From assembly GCF_006782915.1 (NCBI RefSeq), contig NZ_VCNP01000055.1, positions 1 through 64,000 of the forward strand: DNA of 64,000 nucleotides, in the 5' to 3' direction. The position numbers and the translations under genes were made by a program. Within the stretch, counting starts at the first letter, position 1. The number at the start of each line of letters is the position of its first letter. The notes below the pieces were generated by a model, which saw only the letters and a program-made list of their open reading frames with translations, was not told where the DNA came from and did not search any database. Below, piece by piece: positions 19,877 through 28,236 of the stretch. Origin of the DNA: Streptomyces calvus. GTDB taxonomy: Bacteria > Actinomycetota > Actinomycetes > Streptomycetales > Streptomycetaceae.

Positions 19877-20503
19877 ATGACGATCAAGGACACCCCGGAA
19901 GAGTGGGAGGTCCGGGGGACCGGGACCCCGTTCGTGGGCAACAAGACCTCCGTGCGCACCGACGACGTGGTCATGCCCGGGGGCACGGTGGTGCGCCGCG
20001 ACTACCAGGTCCACCCCGGTTCCGTGGCCGTCCTCGCGCTCGACGACGCCGACCGGGTCGTGGTGCTGCGCCAGTACCGGCACCCCGTGCGCCAGAAGCT
20101 GTGGGAGATCCCGGCCGGCCTGCTCGACGTCCCCGGCGAGAACCCGCTGCACGCCGCCCAGCGCGAGCTGTACGAGGAGGCGCACGTCAAGGCGGAGGAC
20201 TGGCGGGTGCTGACCGACGTCTACACCACGCCCGGCGGCTGTGACGAGGCCGTACGGATCTTCCTCGCCCGGGGCCTGTCCGAGGCCGAGGGCGACCGCT
20301 TCGACGTCGAGGACGAGGAAGCGGACATGGAGCTGGCCCGCGTTCCGGTCGCGGACCTGGTCCGCGGCGTGCTCGCCGGTGAGCTGCACAACAACTGCCT
20401 CGTGGTGGGCGTCCTCTCGCTGGTCGCCGCGCGCGAGGGCGACGGCCTGGACGCGCTGCGCCCGGCCGAGGCCCCGTGGCCGGCGCGCCCGTTCGAGGCC
20501 TGA
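19877..20503 (+). CDS. ADP-ribose pyrophosphatase-like Nudix hydrolase
   Basis: 208 residues from ATG 19877 with GAAGGA upstream; the longer frame from 19790 is rejected. The Nudix box spans about residues 90-112 (GLLDVPGENPLHAAQ then RELYEEAHV) with the catalytic REXXEE intact but His where Gly is usual. The preceding strand VVVLRQYRHPVRQKLWEIPAG is typical of the ADP-ribose pyrophosphatase (NudF) subfamily, which cleaves ADP-ribose to AMP and ribose 5-phosphate. It follows pyrG with a 112-bp gap and keeps this place in many streptomycetes, as far as I recall. Confidence 0.9.
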   Translation: MTIKDTPEEWEVRGTGTPFVGNKTSVRTDDVVMPGGTVVRRDYQVHPGSVAVLALDDADRVVVLRQYRHPVRQKLWEIPAGLLDVPGENPLHAAQRELYEEAHVKAEDWRVLTDVYTTPGGCDEAVRIFLARGLSEAEGDRFDVEDEEADMELARVPVADLVRGVLAGELHNNCLVVGVLSLVAAREGDGLDALRPAEAPWPARPFEA

Positions 20504-20541
20504 ATCCGCCCCTGAGCACCCACCCACCCCCGATGGTGTGA

Positions 20542-20560
20542 CGATCGGCTGATCCGATCG
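20542..20560. promoter_or_regulatory. perfect inverted repeat CGATCGG-N5-CCGATCG
   Basis: Perfect 7-bp arms are separated by five bases, between the Nudix gene and the NB-ARC/TPR gene. It could be an operator or a weak terminator for the Nudix gene; there is no T-tract. Confidence 0.45.
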
Positions 20561-20593
20561 AGGGATGTGCCCGCCGTGCTCCGCCGGGAACGT

Positions 20594-20618
20594 CGCAGAG
20601 CGTGAACTAGGCTCTGCG
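20594..20618 (+). promoter_or_regulatory. hairpin and possible -10 upstream of the NB-ARC/TPR gene
   Basis: Perfect 8-bp arms CGCAGAGC and GCTCTGCG surround a nine-base loop. The loop and second arm contain TAGGCT (20608-20613), a plausible -10 hexamer about 65 bases before the start codon. This could be an operator over a promoter; a -35 is not evident. Confidence 0.4.
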
Positions 20619-20677
20619 AAACGCCCGGTCCGGAGTCCCGGCGGGCTTGCGTGTGCGGTGGGACGGGAGTGTGGCCC

Positions 20678-22807
20678 GTGACGGATCAGGCGGTGGACCC
20701 CGACGGTGTGCGGCTCGCTCAGGAAGCCGAACCGGAGGGTCGATTCCTGGGCCGTACCAGAGAGTTGAAGGAACTGCGCGCCGACATCGAGCGCGCCGGA
20801 CTGGACACCCTCTCCGGTCGCAAGGCGCCCCGCGCGCGCGTGCTGCTCATCGCCGGCCGGCCCGGCTCCGGCCGTACGGCGCTCGCCGACGAACTCGTCC
20901 GCCAGGTCGCCGACCGCTACCCCGGCGGAGTGCTGCGCACCCGCCTGAGCGAACCCGACGGCACCCGGGTGCCCGTCGCGCGGGCCGCGCGGGAACTCCT
21001 CGGCACCCTGGAGGTGCCCGCCCCGGCCGGAGCCCCCGAGGACGACCTCACCGAAGCGCTGCGCGCCGCCCTGGCCGAGCGGCGGGCCGTGCTCCTGCTG
21101 GACGACGCCGCCGACGCCGAGCAGGTCGACGCGCTGCTCCCGGACAACCCCGACTGCCTGGCCGTCGCCGTCTCCTCGGGGCCGCTCACCGGCATCGCCG
21201 ACGTCCGCCCCTGCACCCTCGGCGGCCTCGACACCAAGTCGGCGGTGGAGCTGCTGTCCCGGTTCACCGGGTCGGTCCGCATCACGGTCGACCCGCGGGC
21301 CGCCGAGCGGCTCGCCGAGCAGTGCGAGGGCCAGCCGGCCGCACTGGTGCTGGCCGGGGGCTGGCTCGCCGCGCGCCCCAAGGCGGCGGTCGCCGACCTC
21401 GCCAAGCAGCTGCACACGGAACCCGCCCAGGGCACCGTCGTCAGCCGGGTGGTGCGGCTGGTGCACGACTCGCTGCCCGCCTCCGCGGCCCGGATGCTGC
21501 GGCTGCTCAGCCTCGCCCCGGCCGCCCCCCTCGACCCGCACACCGCCGCCGCGCTCGTCGGCTGCTCGGTGGAGGCCGCCCGCACCACCCTCGACGACTT
21601 CGTCGCCCACGGCCTGCTGCACACGGCCGGCTCGGCGCTGCCGCAGTACGAGGTGCCCTCCTGCCTGCACCCCCTGCTGCGCGACCTCGCCGAGGCCCAC
21701 GAGCGGCCCGGCGAGCTGCAGCTGGCCCGCGCCCGCATGCTGGAGCGCACCGTGCGGCTGCTCCAGTCGTGCCGGGCGATCACCGAGACCGACAGCCCCC
21801 AGGCGCGCGAGAAGCTCCTCGGCATGCCGCGCGCGCTGCGCTTCCCCACCCCGCGGGCCGCCGCGGACTGGCTGCGGGTGCGCCGGACCGCGCTGCTGGC
21901 CTCCGCGCGGCTCGCGGTCGCCGACGGGGAGCTGGACACCCTGGCCCGGCGCCTGATGTCCCAGCTGGTGCGGGCCATGGTGGCGCACTTCGGCACCCGG
22001 GCCGCCGCGAGCGACCTGTACGACATCCACGGCCTGGTCCTCGACGTCGCCGAGCGCCGCCGGCTGCCGCGTGAACGGGCGGCGGCCCTGCTCAACCTCG
22101 GCGACCTCGACGCCCGTACCGGCCGCACCGCCGAGGCCCTGCTGCGCTACCGGGCCGCGCTGGACGCCGGACGCGAGGCGAACGACCCGTACGCGGCCGG
22201 CCGCGCGATGGAATCAGTGGGCGCCGCCCATCTGGAGCTCGGGGACTACGACCGGGCCGCCGACTGGTTCGGCCGGGCCCTGGCCGAGCGGCTCGCCCGG
22301 GACGAGCGCGCGGACGCCGCCCGGCTCTACGGCCGTATCGGCGCCGCGTACACCTACGCGGGCCGCTACGGCGAGGCACTGCGCAACTGGCGCGCGGCCG
22401 TCGCCGGGCACCGCAAGAACGGCGACACGGCCGCGCAGGCGCGGGCGCTGAGCGAGCTGGCCCGGGTCCAGGAGTACGCGGGCCGGTTCGAGGACGCGCT
22501 GCGCACCTGCCGGGAGGCCGTGGAGTGGGCGCGGCGGGCCGAGGACACCCGGCTGCAGGCGGCGCTGCACCTGCGGCTCGCCGACTCCTTCGGGCGGCTC
22601 GGCGATCCCGCGTCGGCCGCCCTGCACCGGGGCGTGGCCGAGCGGATGCTGGCGGAGGAGGACACCGAGGAGAGCGCCGGGGAGAAGGCCGAGGAGGACG
22701 CCGGGGAGAGCGTCGGGGGGAAGGCCGAGGAGAGCCCGGAAGACGACTTCCAGCCGGAACAGGGAGCTAACGCCTGCGAAATCCGCAGCGCATCTGCTGA
22801 AGATTGA
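20678..22807 (+). CDS. NB-ARC-like ATPase with C-terminal TPR repeats
   Basis: 709 residues from GTG 20678 (GGGAG at 20665-20669). Walker A is AGRPGSGRTAL near residue 65 and Walker B-like AVLLLDDAADAEQVDALL near 145. The GLDTKSAVELLSRFTG segment and AERLAEQCEGQPAALVLAGG resemble the NB-ARC module of AfsR/SARP regulators, but no DNA-binding domain is present. TPR-like helix pairs cover about 455-665 (for example ALLNLGDLDARTGRTAEALL and DYDRAADWFGRALAERLA). The tail is Glu-rich with short repeats of the type EEDAGE. A signalling or scaffold ATPase is likely; its partner is unknown. Confidence 0.82.
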   Translation: MTDQAVDPDGVRLAQEAEPEGRFLGRTRELKELRADIERAGLDTLSGRKAPRARVLLIAGRPGSGRTALADELVRQVADRYPGGVLRTRLSEPDGTRVPVARAARELLGTLEVPAPAGAPEDDLTEALRAALAERRAVLLLDDAADAEQVDALLPDNPDCLAVAVSSGPLTGIADVRPCTLGGLDTKSAVELLSRFTGSVRITVDPRAAERLAEQCEGQPAALVLAGGWLAARPKAAVADLAKQLHTEPAQGTVVSRVVRLVHDSLPASAARMLRLLSLAPAAPLDPHTAAALVGCSVEAARTTLDDFVAHGLLHTAGSALPQYEVPSCLHPLLRDLAEAHERPGELQLARARMLERTVRLLQSCRAITETDSPQAREKLLGMPRALRFPTPRAAADWLRVRRTALLASARLAVADGELDTLARRLMSQLVRAMVAHFGTRAAASDLYDIHGLVLDVAERRRLPRERAAALLNLGDLDARTGRTAEALLRYRAALDAGREANDPYAAGRAMESVGAAHLELGDYDRAADWFGRALAERLARDERADAARLYGRIGAAYTYAGRYGEALRNWRAAVAGHRKNGDTAAQARALSELARVQEYAGRFEDALRTCREAVEWARRAEDTRLQAALHLRLADSFGRLGDPASAALHRGVAERMLAEEDTEESAGEKAEEDAGESVGGKAEESPEDDFQPEQGANACEIRSASAED

Positions 22808-22881
22808 TGCAATGAAAGGCTAGACAGCGGGAACGCCTTCATTAGACTGGTTCTGCCGCACCTTCTCCTGCGGTCTCCCCG

Positions 22882-22899
22882 GTGTGCCCATGTGTGCCC
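22882..22899 (+). promoter_or_regulatory. GTGTGCCC direct repeats upstream of ald
   Basis: Two exact copies of GTGTGCCC (22882-22889 and 22892-22899) are spaced ten bases apart, so they face the same side of the helix, 53 bases before the ald start. AldR-type Lrp/AsnC regulators control ald in mycobacteria and bind phased repeats. That this is such a site is only inference. Confidence 0.35.
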
Positions 22900-22951
22900 G
22901 GGTATGTGTAGTGATATCCCCATACCCTCTGAGCCAAGGACCGTGATCGAC

Positions 22952-24067
22952 GTGAAGGTCGGCATCCCCCGCGAGGTCAAGAACAACGAGTTCCGGGTGG
23001 CCATCACCCCCGCCGGCGTGCACGAGCTGGTGCGCCACGGCCACGAGGTCGTCATCGAGCGCGGCGCCGGCGTCGGCTCCTCGATCCCGGACGAGGAGTA
23101 CGTCGCCGCCGGCGGGCGGATCCTGGCCACCGCCGACGAGGTGTGGGCCACCGCCGACCTGCTGCTGAAGGTCAAGGAGCCCGTCGCGGAGGAGTACCAC
23201 CGCCTGCGCAAGGACCAGACCCTCTTCACCTACCTGCACCTGGCCGCGTCCAAGGAGTGCACGGACGCGCTGCTGGAGTCCGGCACCACCGCGATCGCCT
23301 ACGAGACGGTCGAGCTGCCCAGCCGCGCGCTGCCGCTGCTCGCCCCGATGTCCGAGGTCGCGGGCCGGCTGGCCCCGCAGGTCGGCGCCTACCAGCTGAT
23401 GCGCGCCAACGGCGGCCGCGGTGTGCTGCCCGGCGGTGTTCCCGGCGTGCTGGCCGGCAAGGCCGTCGTCATCGGCGGTGGCGTCTCCGGCTGGAACGCC
23501 GCGCAGATCGCCATCGGCATGGGCTTCCACGTGACCCTGCTCGACAAGGACATCAACAAGCTCCGCGAGGCCGACAAGATCTTCGGTACGAAGATCCAGA
23601 CCGTCGTCTCCAACGCCTTCGAGCTGGAGAAGGCCTGCCTGGAGGCCGACCTCGTGATCGGCGCGGTGCTGATCCCCGGCGCCAAGGCCCCGAAGCTGGT
23701 CACCAACGAGCTGGTCTCGCGGATGAAGGCCGGAAGTGTCCTTGTCGACATCGCGATCGACCAGGGCGGCTGCTTCGAGGACTCGCACCCCACCACGCAC
23801 GCCGAGCCGACCTTCAAGGTCCACGACTCGGTCTTCTACTGCGTGGCCAACATGCCCGGCGCGGTGCCCAACACCTCCACCTACGCGCTGACCAACGCCA
23901 CGCTGCCGTACATCGTGGAACTCGCCGACCGCGGCTGGGTGGAGGCGCTGCGCCGCGACCCCGCGCTCGCCAAGGGCCTCAACACGCATGACGGCAAGGT
24001 GGTTTACAAGGAGGTCGCCGAGGCGCACGGTCTCGAGCACGTGGAGCTCGCCTCGCTCATCGGCTGA
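22952..24067 (+). CDS. ald: Alanine dehydrogenase
   Basis: 371 residues from GTG 22952, which gives the same length and opening (KVGIPREVKNNEFRVAITP) as the mycobacterial enzyme and sits 11 bases after AAGGA; GTG 22943 is too close to that site. Catalytic Lys in LLKVKEP (near 75) and His in YLHLAASKECTDALL (near 96), the NAD-binding loop VIGGGVSGWNAAQIA near 170 and the IDQGGCFE segment near 270 are all present. It interconverts L-alanine and pyruvate plus ammonia with NAD. Two hairpins follow the stop codon. Confidence 0.95.
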   Translation: MKVGIPREVKNNEFRVAITPAGVHELVRHGHEVVIERGAGVGSSIPDEEYVAAGGRILATADEVWATADLLLKVKEPVAEEYHRLRKDQTLFTYLHLAASKECTDALLESGTTAIAYETVELPSRALPLLAPMSEVAGRLAPQVGAYQLMRANGGRGVLPGGVPGVLAGKAVVIGGGVSGWNAAQIAIGMGFHVTLLDKDINKLREADKIFGTKIQTVVSNAFELEKACLEADLVIGAVLIPGAKAPKLVTNELVSRMKAGSVLVDIAIDQGGCFEDSHPTTHAEPTFKVHDSVFYCVANMPGAVPNTSTYALTNATLPYIVELADRGWVEALRRDPALAKGLNTHDGKVVYKEVAEAHGLEHVELASLIG

Positions 24068-24116
24068 GTCGCCCGGACGGTAAGTCGACCAAGTCACCGA
24101 CCGGAGAAGCCGATAC

Positions 24117-24149
24117 TCCCCCCGTCCCGGCTTCGCTCGATCGGGGGGA
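24117..24149 (+). terminator. first hairpin after ald
   Basis: 8-bp perfect arms TCCCCCCG and CGGGGGGA surround a 17-base loop, about 50 bp after the ald stop. It could slow or end transcription together with the stronger hairpin that follows. Confidence 0.5.
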
Positions 24150-24177
24150 CCCGTGACCGGTCGTCAACCCGGCACGC

Positions 24178-24210
24178 CCGGCCGGACCTTGCCCGACAAG
24201 GTCCGGCCGG
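24178..24210 (+). terminator. strong GC hairpin after ald
   Basis: A 13-bp perfect stem (24178-24190 with 24198-24210) surrounds a seven-base loop. There is no T-run, which is common for Streptomyces terminators. It separates ald from the parA-like operon. Confidence 0.8.
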
Positions 24211-24368
24211 ATGTGTGTATGGTCACTTCCCGAATCAGGGACAACTCGCCTCGAACGTAACCCTTCTACCGATTCGCACACCCGTGAAACCTGCCGTGCG
24301 ACGGCCGTACGCCCTTGACAGAGGGATGTTTCATTGCCGACACATCGGGCCGGGTCCGGCGGATTGTG

Positions 24369-24398
24369 TTGCTGCGGACGGCCGACACGCCATAGAGT
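24369..24398 (+). promoter_or_regulatory. candidate promoter of the parA-like operon
   Basis: TTGCTG (24369-24374), an 18-bp spacer and TAGAGT (24393-24398) fit a primary sigma factor promoter. Transcription would start near 24405, leaving a leader of about 65 bases before GTG 24471. A TTGACA at 24315-24320 has no convincing -10 partner. Confidence 0.45.
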
Positions 24399-24470
24399 CG
24401 CCAACCGTCGGCATGGTGCCACGCTGACCTGTCTAGAAGTTTCCTGGTCACCAAGGAGGTAAGACGACTT

Positions 24471-25649
24471 GTGAATGAGTCGACATTTACTCCCGGGGGT
24501 GGTCAACCAGGAATGCCTGCACCGGGCCAGGGGTCCGCGGGATTCGCTGCTGTCGGCTCCGTCGCAGTGCGCACCTTCGCAGCCCACCAGGGTCACCAGA
24601 CAGCAGGGGTGACTCACCCAGCACACCGAAGCATGGATGGCCATCACGTGAACGCCATGGCCGGCGACGGAAGTGGCGCGCCCCACAACCACCTCGCCGA
24701 CTACGACGAACTGCCCGAGGGGCACTTCTACGACCCCGACGCCGAGTACGAGCCCGATCCCGAGTACGCGGCCACGCTCGCGCCCGACGCGGCGCGCCAG
24801 CGCCGCGAGCGCATCGGCCCGACCGGACGCCCGCTGCCGTACTTCCCGATCCCGGGCCCGCTGACCGACCACGGCCCCGCGAAGATCATCGCGATGTGCA
24901 ACCAGAAGGGCGGCGTCGGCAAGACCACGTCGACCATCAACCTGGGTGCCGCGCTCGCGGAGTACGGACGCCGGGTGCTGCTCGTGGACTTCGACCCGCA
25001 GGGCGCGCTGTCGGTCGGCCTCGGCGTCAACCCGATGGAACTCGACCTCACCGTCTACAACCTGCTCATGGAGCGGGGCATGGCGGCCGACGAGGTGCTG
25101 CTGAAGACCGCGGTCCCCAACATGGACCTGCTGCCCAGCAACATCGACCTGTCGGCGGCCGAGGTCCAGCTGGTGAGCGAGGTCGCGCGCGAGTCCACGC
25201 TCCAGCGCGCGTTGAAGCCGCTGATGGACGACTACGACTTCATCGTGATCGACTGCCAGCCCTCGCTCGGCCTGCTCACGGTCAACGCGCTGACCGCCGC
25301 GCACAAGGTGATCGTGCCGCTGGAGTGCGAGTTCTTCGCGCTGCGCGGTGTGGCCCTGCTGACCGAGACCATCGAGAAGGTCCAGGAGCGGCTCAACCCC
25401 GACCTGGAGCTCGACGGCATCCTCGCCACGATGTACGACTCGCGCACCGTGCACAGCCGCGAGGTGCTCGCGCGTGTGGTGGAGGCGTTCGACGACCACG
25501 TCTACCACACGGTCATCGGGCGCACGGTCCGCTTCCCGGAGACCACGGTCGCCGGTGAGCCGATCACCACCTACGCCTCCAACTCCGTCGGTGCCGCCGC
25601 CTACCGCCAGCTCGCCAGGGAGGTGCTCGCCCGGTGTCACGCCGAGTGA
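24471..25649 (+). CDS. ParA/Soj-family ATPase with N-terminal extension
   Basis: 392 residues from GTG 24471, with a perfect AAGGAGGT (24453-24460) upstream. Residues 1-135 are a Gly/Pro/His-rich disordered extension that ordinary ParA proteins lack. The deviant Walker A is NQKGGVGKTTSTINLG near 143, followed by VLLVDFDPQGALSVGLG, Walker B-like FIVIDCQPSLG near 260 and VARVVEAFDDHVYHTVIGRTV. It is not the oriC-proximal parA, since no parB follows; the partner here is a small ribbon-helix-helix-like protein and then the condensin kleisin genes. A role in chromosome segregation or organisation is likely. Confidence 0.9.
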   Translation: MNESTFTPGGGQPGMPAPGQGSAGFAAVGSVAVRTFAAHQGHQTAGVTHPAHRSMDGHHVNAMAGDGSGAPHNHLADYDELPEGHFYDPDAEYEPDPEYAATLAPDAARQRRERIGPTGRPLPYFPIPGPLTDHGPAKIIAMCNQKGGVGKTTSTINLGAALAEYGRRVLLVDFDPQGALSVGLGVNPMELDLTVYNLLMERGMAADEVLLKTAVPNMDLLPSNIDLSAAEVQLVSEVARESTLQRALKPLMDDYDFIVIDCQPSLGLLTVNALTAAHKVIVPLECEFFALRGVALLTETIEKVQERLNPDLELDGILATMYDSRTVHSREVLARVVEAFDDHVYHTVIGRTVRFPETTVAGEPITTYASNSVGAAAYRQLAREVLARCHAE

Positions 25650-26191
25650 GTCTGCCCGGGGCCGACGAACTCTTCCGTACCACAGGGGGGATGGCGCTCC
25701 AGGCGTCCACGCCCCGGCGAGCAGGCGGCGACGCCCGTGTTCCCGCGCCCGCGGGAGAGGGCGACGCGGCGGCGGCCGCACCCGAGGACGCGCCGCAGTC
25801 GGTGCCCGCGCAGGGCGGCGACGGCGAGGGCGCCGAGCACGTCGCGGCGGACGCGGACCCGGCGGAGGCCGGTGAGTCCCGCAGCCGCAACGCGGCGGCC
25901 ACGGGACGGCGCCAGACGCCGCAGGACGGCGTGGCGGCGGCCCCGCGCAAGCGGGGACGGACGGCGGCGCGGCGGCCCAGCGGGCGCGAGCGGCACGACG
26001 AGAAGATCACCGTGTACGTGTCCGCCGAGGAACTGATGGACCTTGAGCACGCGCGTCTCGTCCTGCGCGGCGAGCACGGCCTCGCCGTCGACCGCGGCCG
26101 GATCGTCCGCGAGGCGGTCGCCGTGGTCCTCGCCGATCTGGAGAGCCGGGGGGACGCCAGCATCCTCGTACGACGCCTGCGGGGACGGTAG
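25634..26191 (+). CDS. Small protein with C-terminal ribbon-helix-helix-like domain
   Basis: 185 residues from GTG 25634, overlapping the end of the parA-like gene by 16 bases. Residues 1-118 are Ala/Glu/Pro/Arg-rich and disordered. The C-terminal 65 residues are ordered: a basic RKRGRTAARRPSGRERHDEK stretch, then a strand KITVYVSAEEL, then two helices (LMDLEHARLVLRG and DRGRIVREAVAVVLADLE). That strand-helix-helix order resembles CopG/ribbon-helix-helix DNA-binding proteins. Small RHH proteins act as the ParB-like adaptor in several ParA systems, so it may be the DNA-binding partner of its neighbour. Family assignment is by pattern only. Confidence 0.75.
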   Translation: MSRRVSLPGADELFRTTGGMALQASTPRRAGGDARVPAPAGEGDAAAAAPEDAPQSVPAQGGDGEGAEHVAADADPAEAGESRSRNAAATGRRQTPQDGVAAAPRKRGRTAARRPSGRERHDEKITVYVSAEELMDLEHARLVLRGEHGLAVDRGRIVREAVAVVLADLESRGDASILVRRLRGR

Positions 26192-26209
26192 CGGTAGCCT
26201 GCGGAGGCC

Positions 26210-27565
26210 ATGACCTCCCACGACGCACCCGCCCCCACGCCCGGCGCCCGGCCGAACCGCCGCCGCGCCCTGGGCCGGGGCCCGGGAGCGCCCACGCCGC
26301 TGCCGACCGGACCGCCGGCGCCGGACGCCGCGCCGCCGGACGCCGCACCGGCGGCCGACGCACTGGCGGCCGTCGCACCGGCGTCCGAACCGGCAGCGGG
26401 CCCCGCGCCGAGCCCGGCGCCGGAGGCGCCCGCGGAGACGCCCGCGGAGACGCCTGAGGGCGCGGTGGGGCCCGGGAGCGCGGAGGCGCCGGAGAACCAC
26501 GACGAGGTCTCGTACGCGGCGCCCGTGGCGCCCGCGGTGCCCGAGGCACCCGTGGCATCCGTGGCGCCCGTGGACGGGCGGGCGACGGCGTCCGAGGCGC
26601 CGGAGGACGACCGGGCGGCATCGCGGGACGCGGAAGCAGGTGATCCGGCTCCGGCCTCGACTCCGGCTCCGGCCCCGGTGTCCGCTGCCGGGGGCGGTGG
26701 CTCCGTACCGGTGGCGGCCGGGGCCGAGGCGGAGGACGACGGCCGGTTCACGGTGCGGCTGTCGAACTTCGAGGGGCCGTTCGACCTGCTGCTCCAGCTG
26801 ATCGCGAAGCACAAGCTGGACGTCACCGAGGTCGCCCTGTCCAAGGTGACGGACGAGTTCATGGCGCACATCCGGGCCATGGGACCGGACTGGGACCTGG
26901 ACGAGACCACCGAGTTCCTGGTCGTCGCGGCCACCCTGCTGGACCTCAAGGCGGCACGGCTGCTGCCCGCCGCCGAGGTGGAGGACGAGGCCGACCTCGC
27001 CCTGCTGGAGGCCCGGGACCTGCTGTTCGCGCGACTGCTGCAGTACCGCGCCTACAAGCAGATCGCGGAGATCTTCAGCCGGCGGCTGGACGCCGAGGCC
27101 CGGCGGTACCCCCGTACCGTCGGACTCGAACCGCAGCACGCCGAGCTGCTGCCCGAGGTCGTCATCAGCATCGGTGCCGAGGGCTTCGCCAGGCTCGCCG
27201 TGAAGGCGATGCAGCCCCGGCCCAGGCCGCAGGTGTACGTGGACCACATCCACGCGCCGCTGGTCAGCGTGCAGGAGCAGGCCGCGGTCGTGGTCGCCCG
27301 GCTCAGGGAACTCGGCGAGGCCAGCTTCAGGACCCTGGTGGCGGACACGGACGACACCCTGACCGTCGTGGCGCGCTTCCTCGCCCTGCTGGAGCTGTAC
27401 CGGGAGAAGGCCGTCGCCCTCGACCAGGAGGCGGCGCTCGGCGAGCTGACGGTCCGCTGGACCGGCGGGGACGGTGACGCCGCCCACGCCGTCACCGACG
27501 AGTTCGACCGGCCGCCCGAGCAGCCCGAGCCGCCCGAGGAGGAGAAGAGGGAGAAGAGGACATGA
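26210..27565 (+). CDS. scpA: Segregation and condensation protein A (kleisin)
   Basis: 451 residues from ATG 26210, much longer than the usual 250-280. Residues 1-177 are an Ala/Pro/Glu-rich disordered extension. The kleisin domain begins at about 178 with FTVRLSNFEGPFDLLLQLI, continues with KLDVTEVALSKVTDEFMAHI, the EFLVVAATLLDLKAARLLP helix that binds the SMC neck, and the YRAYKQIAEIFSRR segment, and ends with the winged-helix part. ScpA bridges the SMC heads and binds ScpB. It overlaps scpB by four bases (ATGA). Confidence 0.93.
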   Translation: MTSHDAPAPTPGARPNRRRALGRGPGAPTPLPTGPPAPDAAPPDAAPAADALAAVAPASEPAAGPAPSPAPEAPAETPAETPEGAVGPGSAEAPENHDEVSYAAPVAPAVPEAPVASVAPVDGRATASEAPEDDRAASRDAEAGDPAPASTPAPAPVSAAGGGGSVPVAAGAEAEDDGRFTVRLSNFEGPFDLLLQLIAKHKLDVTEVALSKVTDEFMAHIRAMGPDWDLDETTEFLVVAATLLDLKAARLLPAAEVEDEADLALLEARDLLFARLLQYRAYKQIAEIFSRRLDAEARRYPRTVGLEPQHAELLPEVVISIGAEGFARLAVKAMQPRPRPQVYVDHIHAPLVSVQEQAAVVVARLRELGEASFRTLVADTDDTLTVVARFLALLELYREKAVALDQEAALGELTVRWTGGDGDAAHAVTDEFDRPPEQPEPPEEEKREKRT

Positions 27566-28236
27566 GCGAGCCGAGCACCGACGCGCCCGCCGGGCTGCGC
27601 ACCGTCGCGGACCTCGACCTCAAGCCCGCCCTGGAAGCGGTCCTCATGGTCGTGGACGAGCCCGCGACCGAGGAGCACCTGGCTAAGATACTGGAGCGCC
27701 CGCAGCGCCGGATCGCCGACGCCCTGCGCGAACTGGCCGACGAGTACACCGCCCAGGGCCGCGGCTTCGAGCTGCGGCTGGTCGCCGGCGGCTGGCGGTT
27801 CTACAGCCGTCCCGCGTACGCCGCCGCCGTCGAGGGCTTCGTCCTGGACGGCCAGCAGGCCCGGCTCACCCAGGCCGCCCTGGAGACCCTGGCCGTGGTC
27901 GCCTACCGCCAGCCGGTCAGCCGCAGCCGCGTCTCCGCCGTGCGCGGAGTGAACTGCGACGGCGTGATGCGCACCCTGCTCCAGCGCGGTCTGATCGAGG
28001 AGGCGGGCACGGAACCCGAAACAGGTGCGATCCTGTACAGGACGACGAACTACTTCCTGGAGCGGATGGGCCTGCGCGGTCTGGACGAGCTCCCGGAGCT
28101 CGCGCCCTTCCTCCCGGAGGCGGAGGCGATCGAGGCCGAGACCCAGGAAGGCGTACCGTCGTTCGATCCGGACGCACCGGACCCGGACGACGGTCCGACC
28201 ACGAACACGCCTGACACGACGACGACGGAACTTTGA
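27562..28236 (+). CDS. scpB: Segregation and condensation protein B
   Basis: 224 residues from ATG 27562, coupled to scpA. It has tandem winged-helix domains: LKPALEAVLMVVDEPATEEH opens the first, and ALETLAVVAYRQPVSRSRVS near 95 and GVNCDGVMRTLLQRGLIEEAG the second, all diagnostic of ScpB. A short acidic Thr-rich tail follows. ScpB dimers bind the ScpA centre in the SMC-ScpAB loop-extrusion complex. Confidence 0.95.
   Translation: MSEPSTDAPAGLRTVADLDLKPALEAVLMVVDEPATEEHLAKILERPQRRIADALRELADEYTAQGRGFELRLVAGGWRFYSRPAYAAAVEGFVLDGQQARLTQAALETLAVVAYRQPVSRSRVSAVRGVNCDGVMRTLLQRGLIEEAGTEPETGAILYRTTNYFLERMGLRGLDELPELAPFLPEAEAIEAETQEGVPSFDPDAPDPDDGPTTNTPDTTTTEL

Noticed and set aside
24315..24320. 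TTGACA as the -35 of the parA-like operon
   Set aside because: No acceptable -10 lies 16-19 bp downstream. TTGCTG-18-TAGAGT further down fits better.
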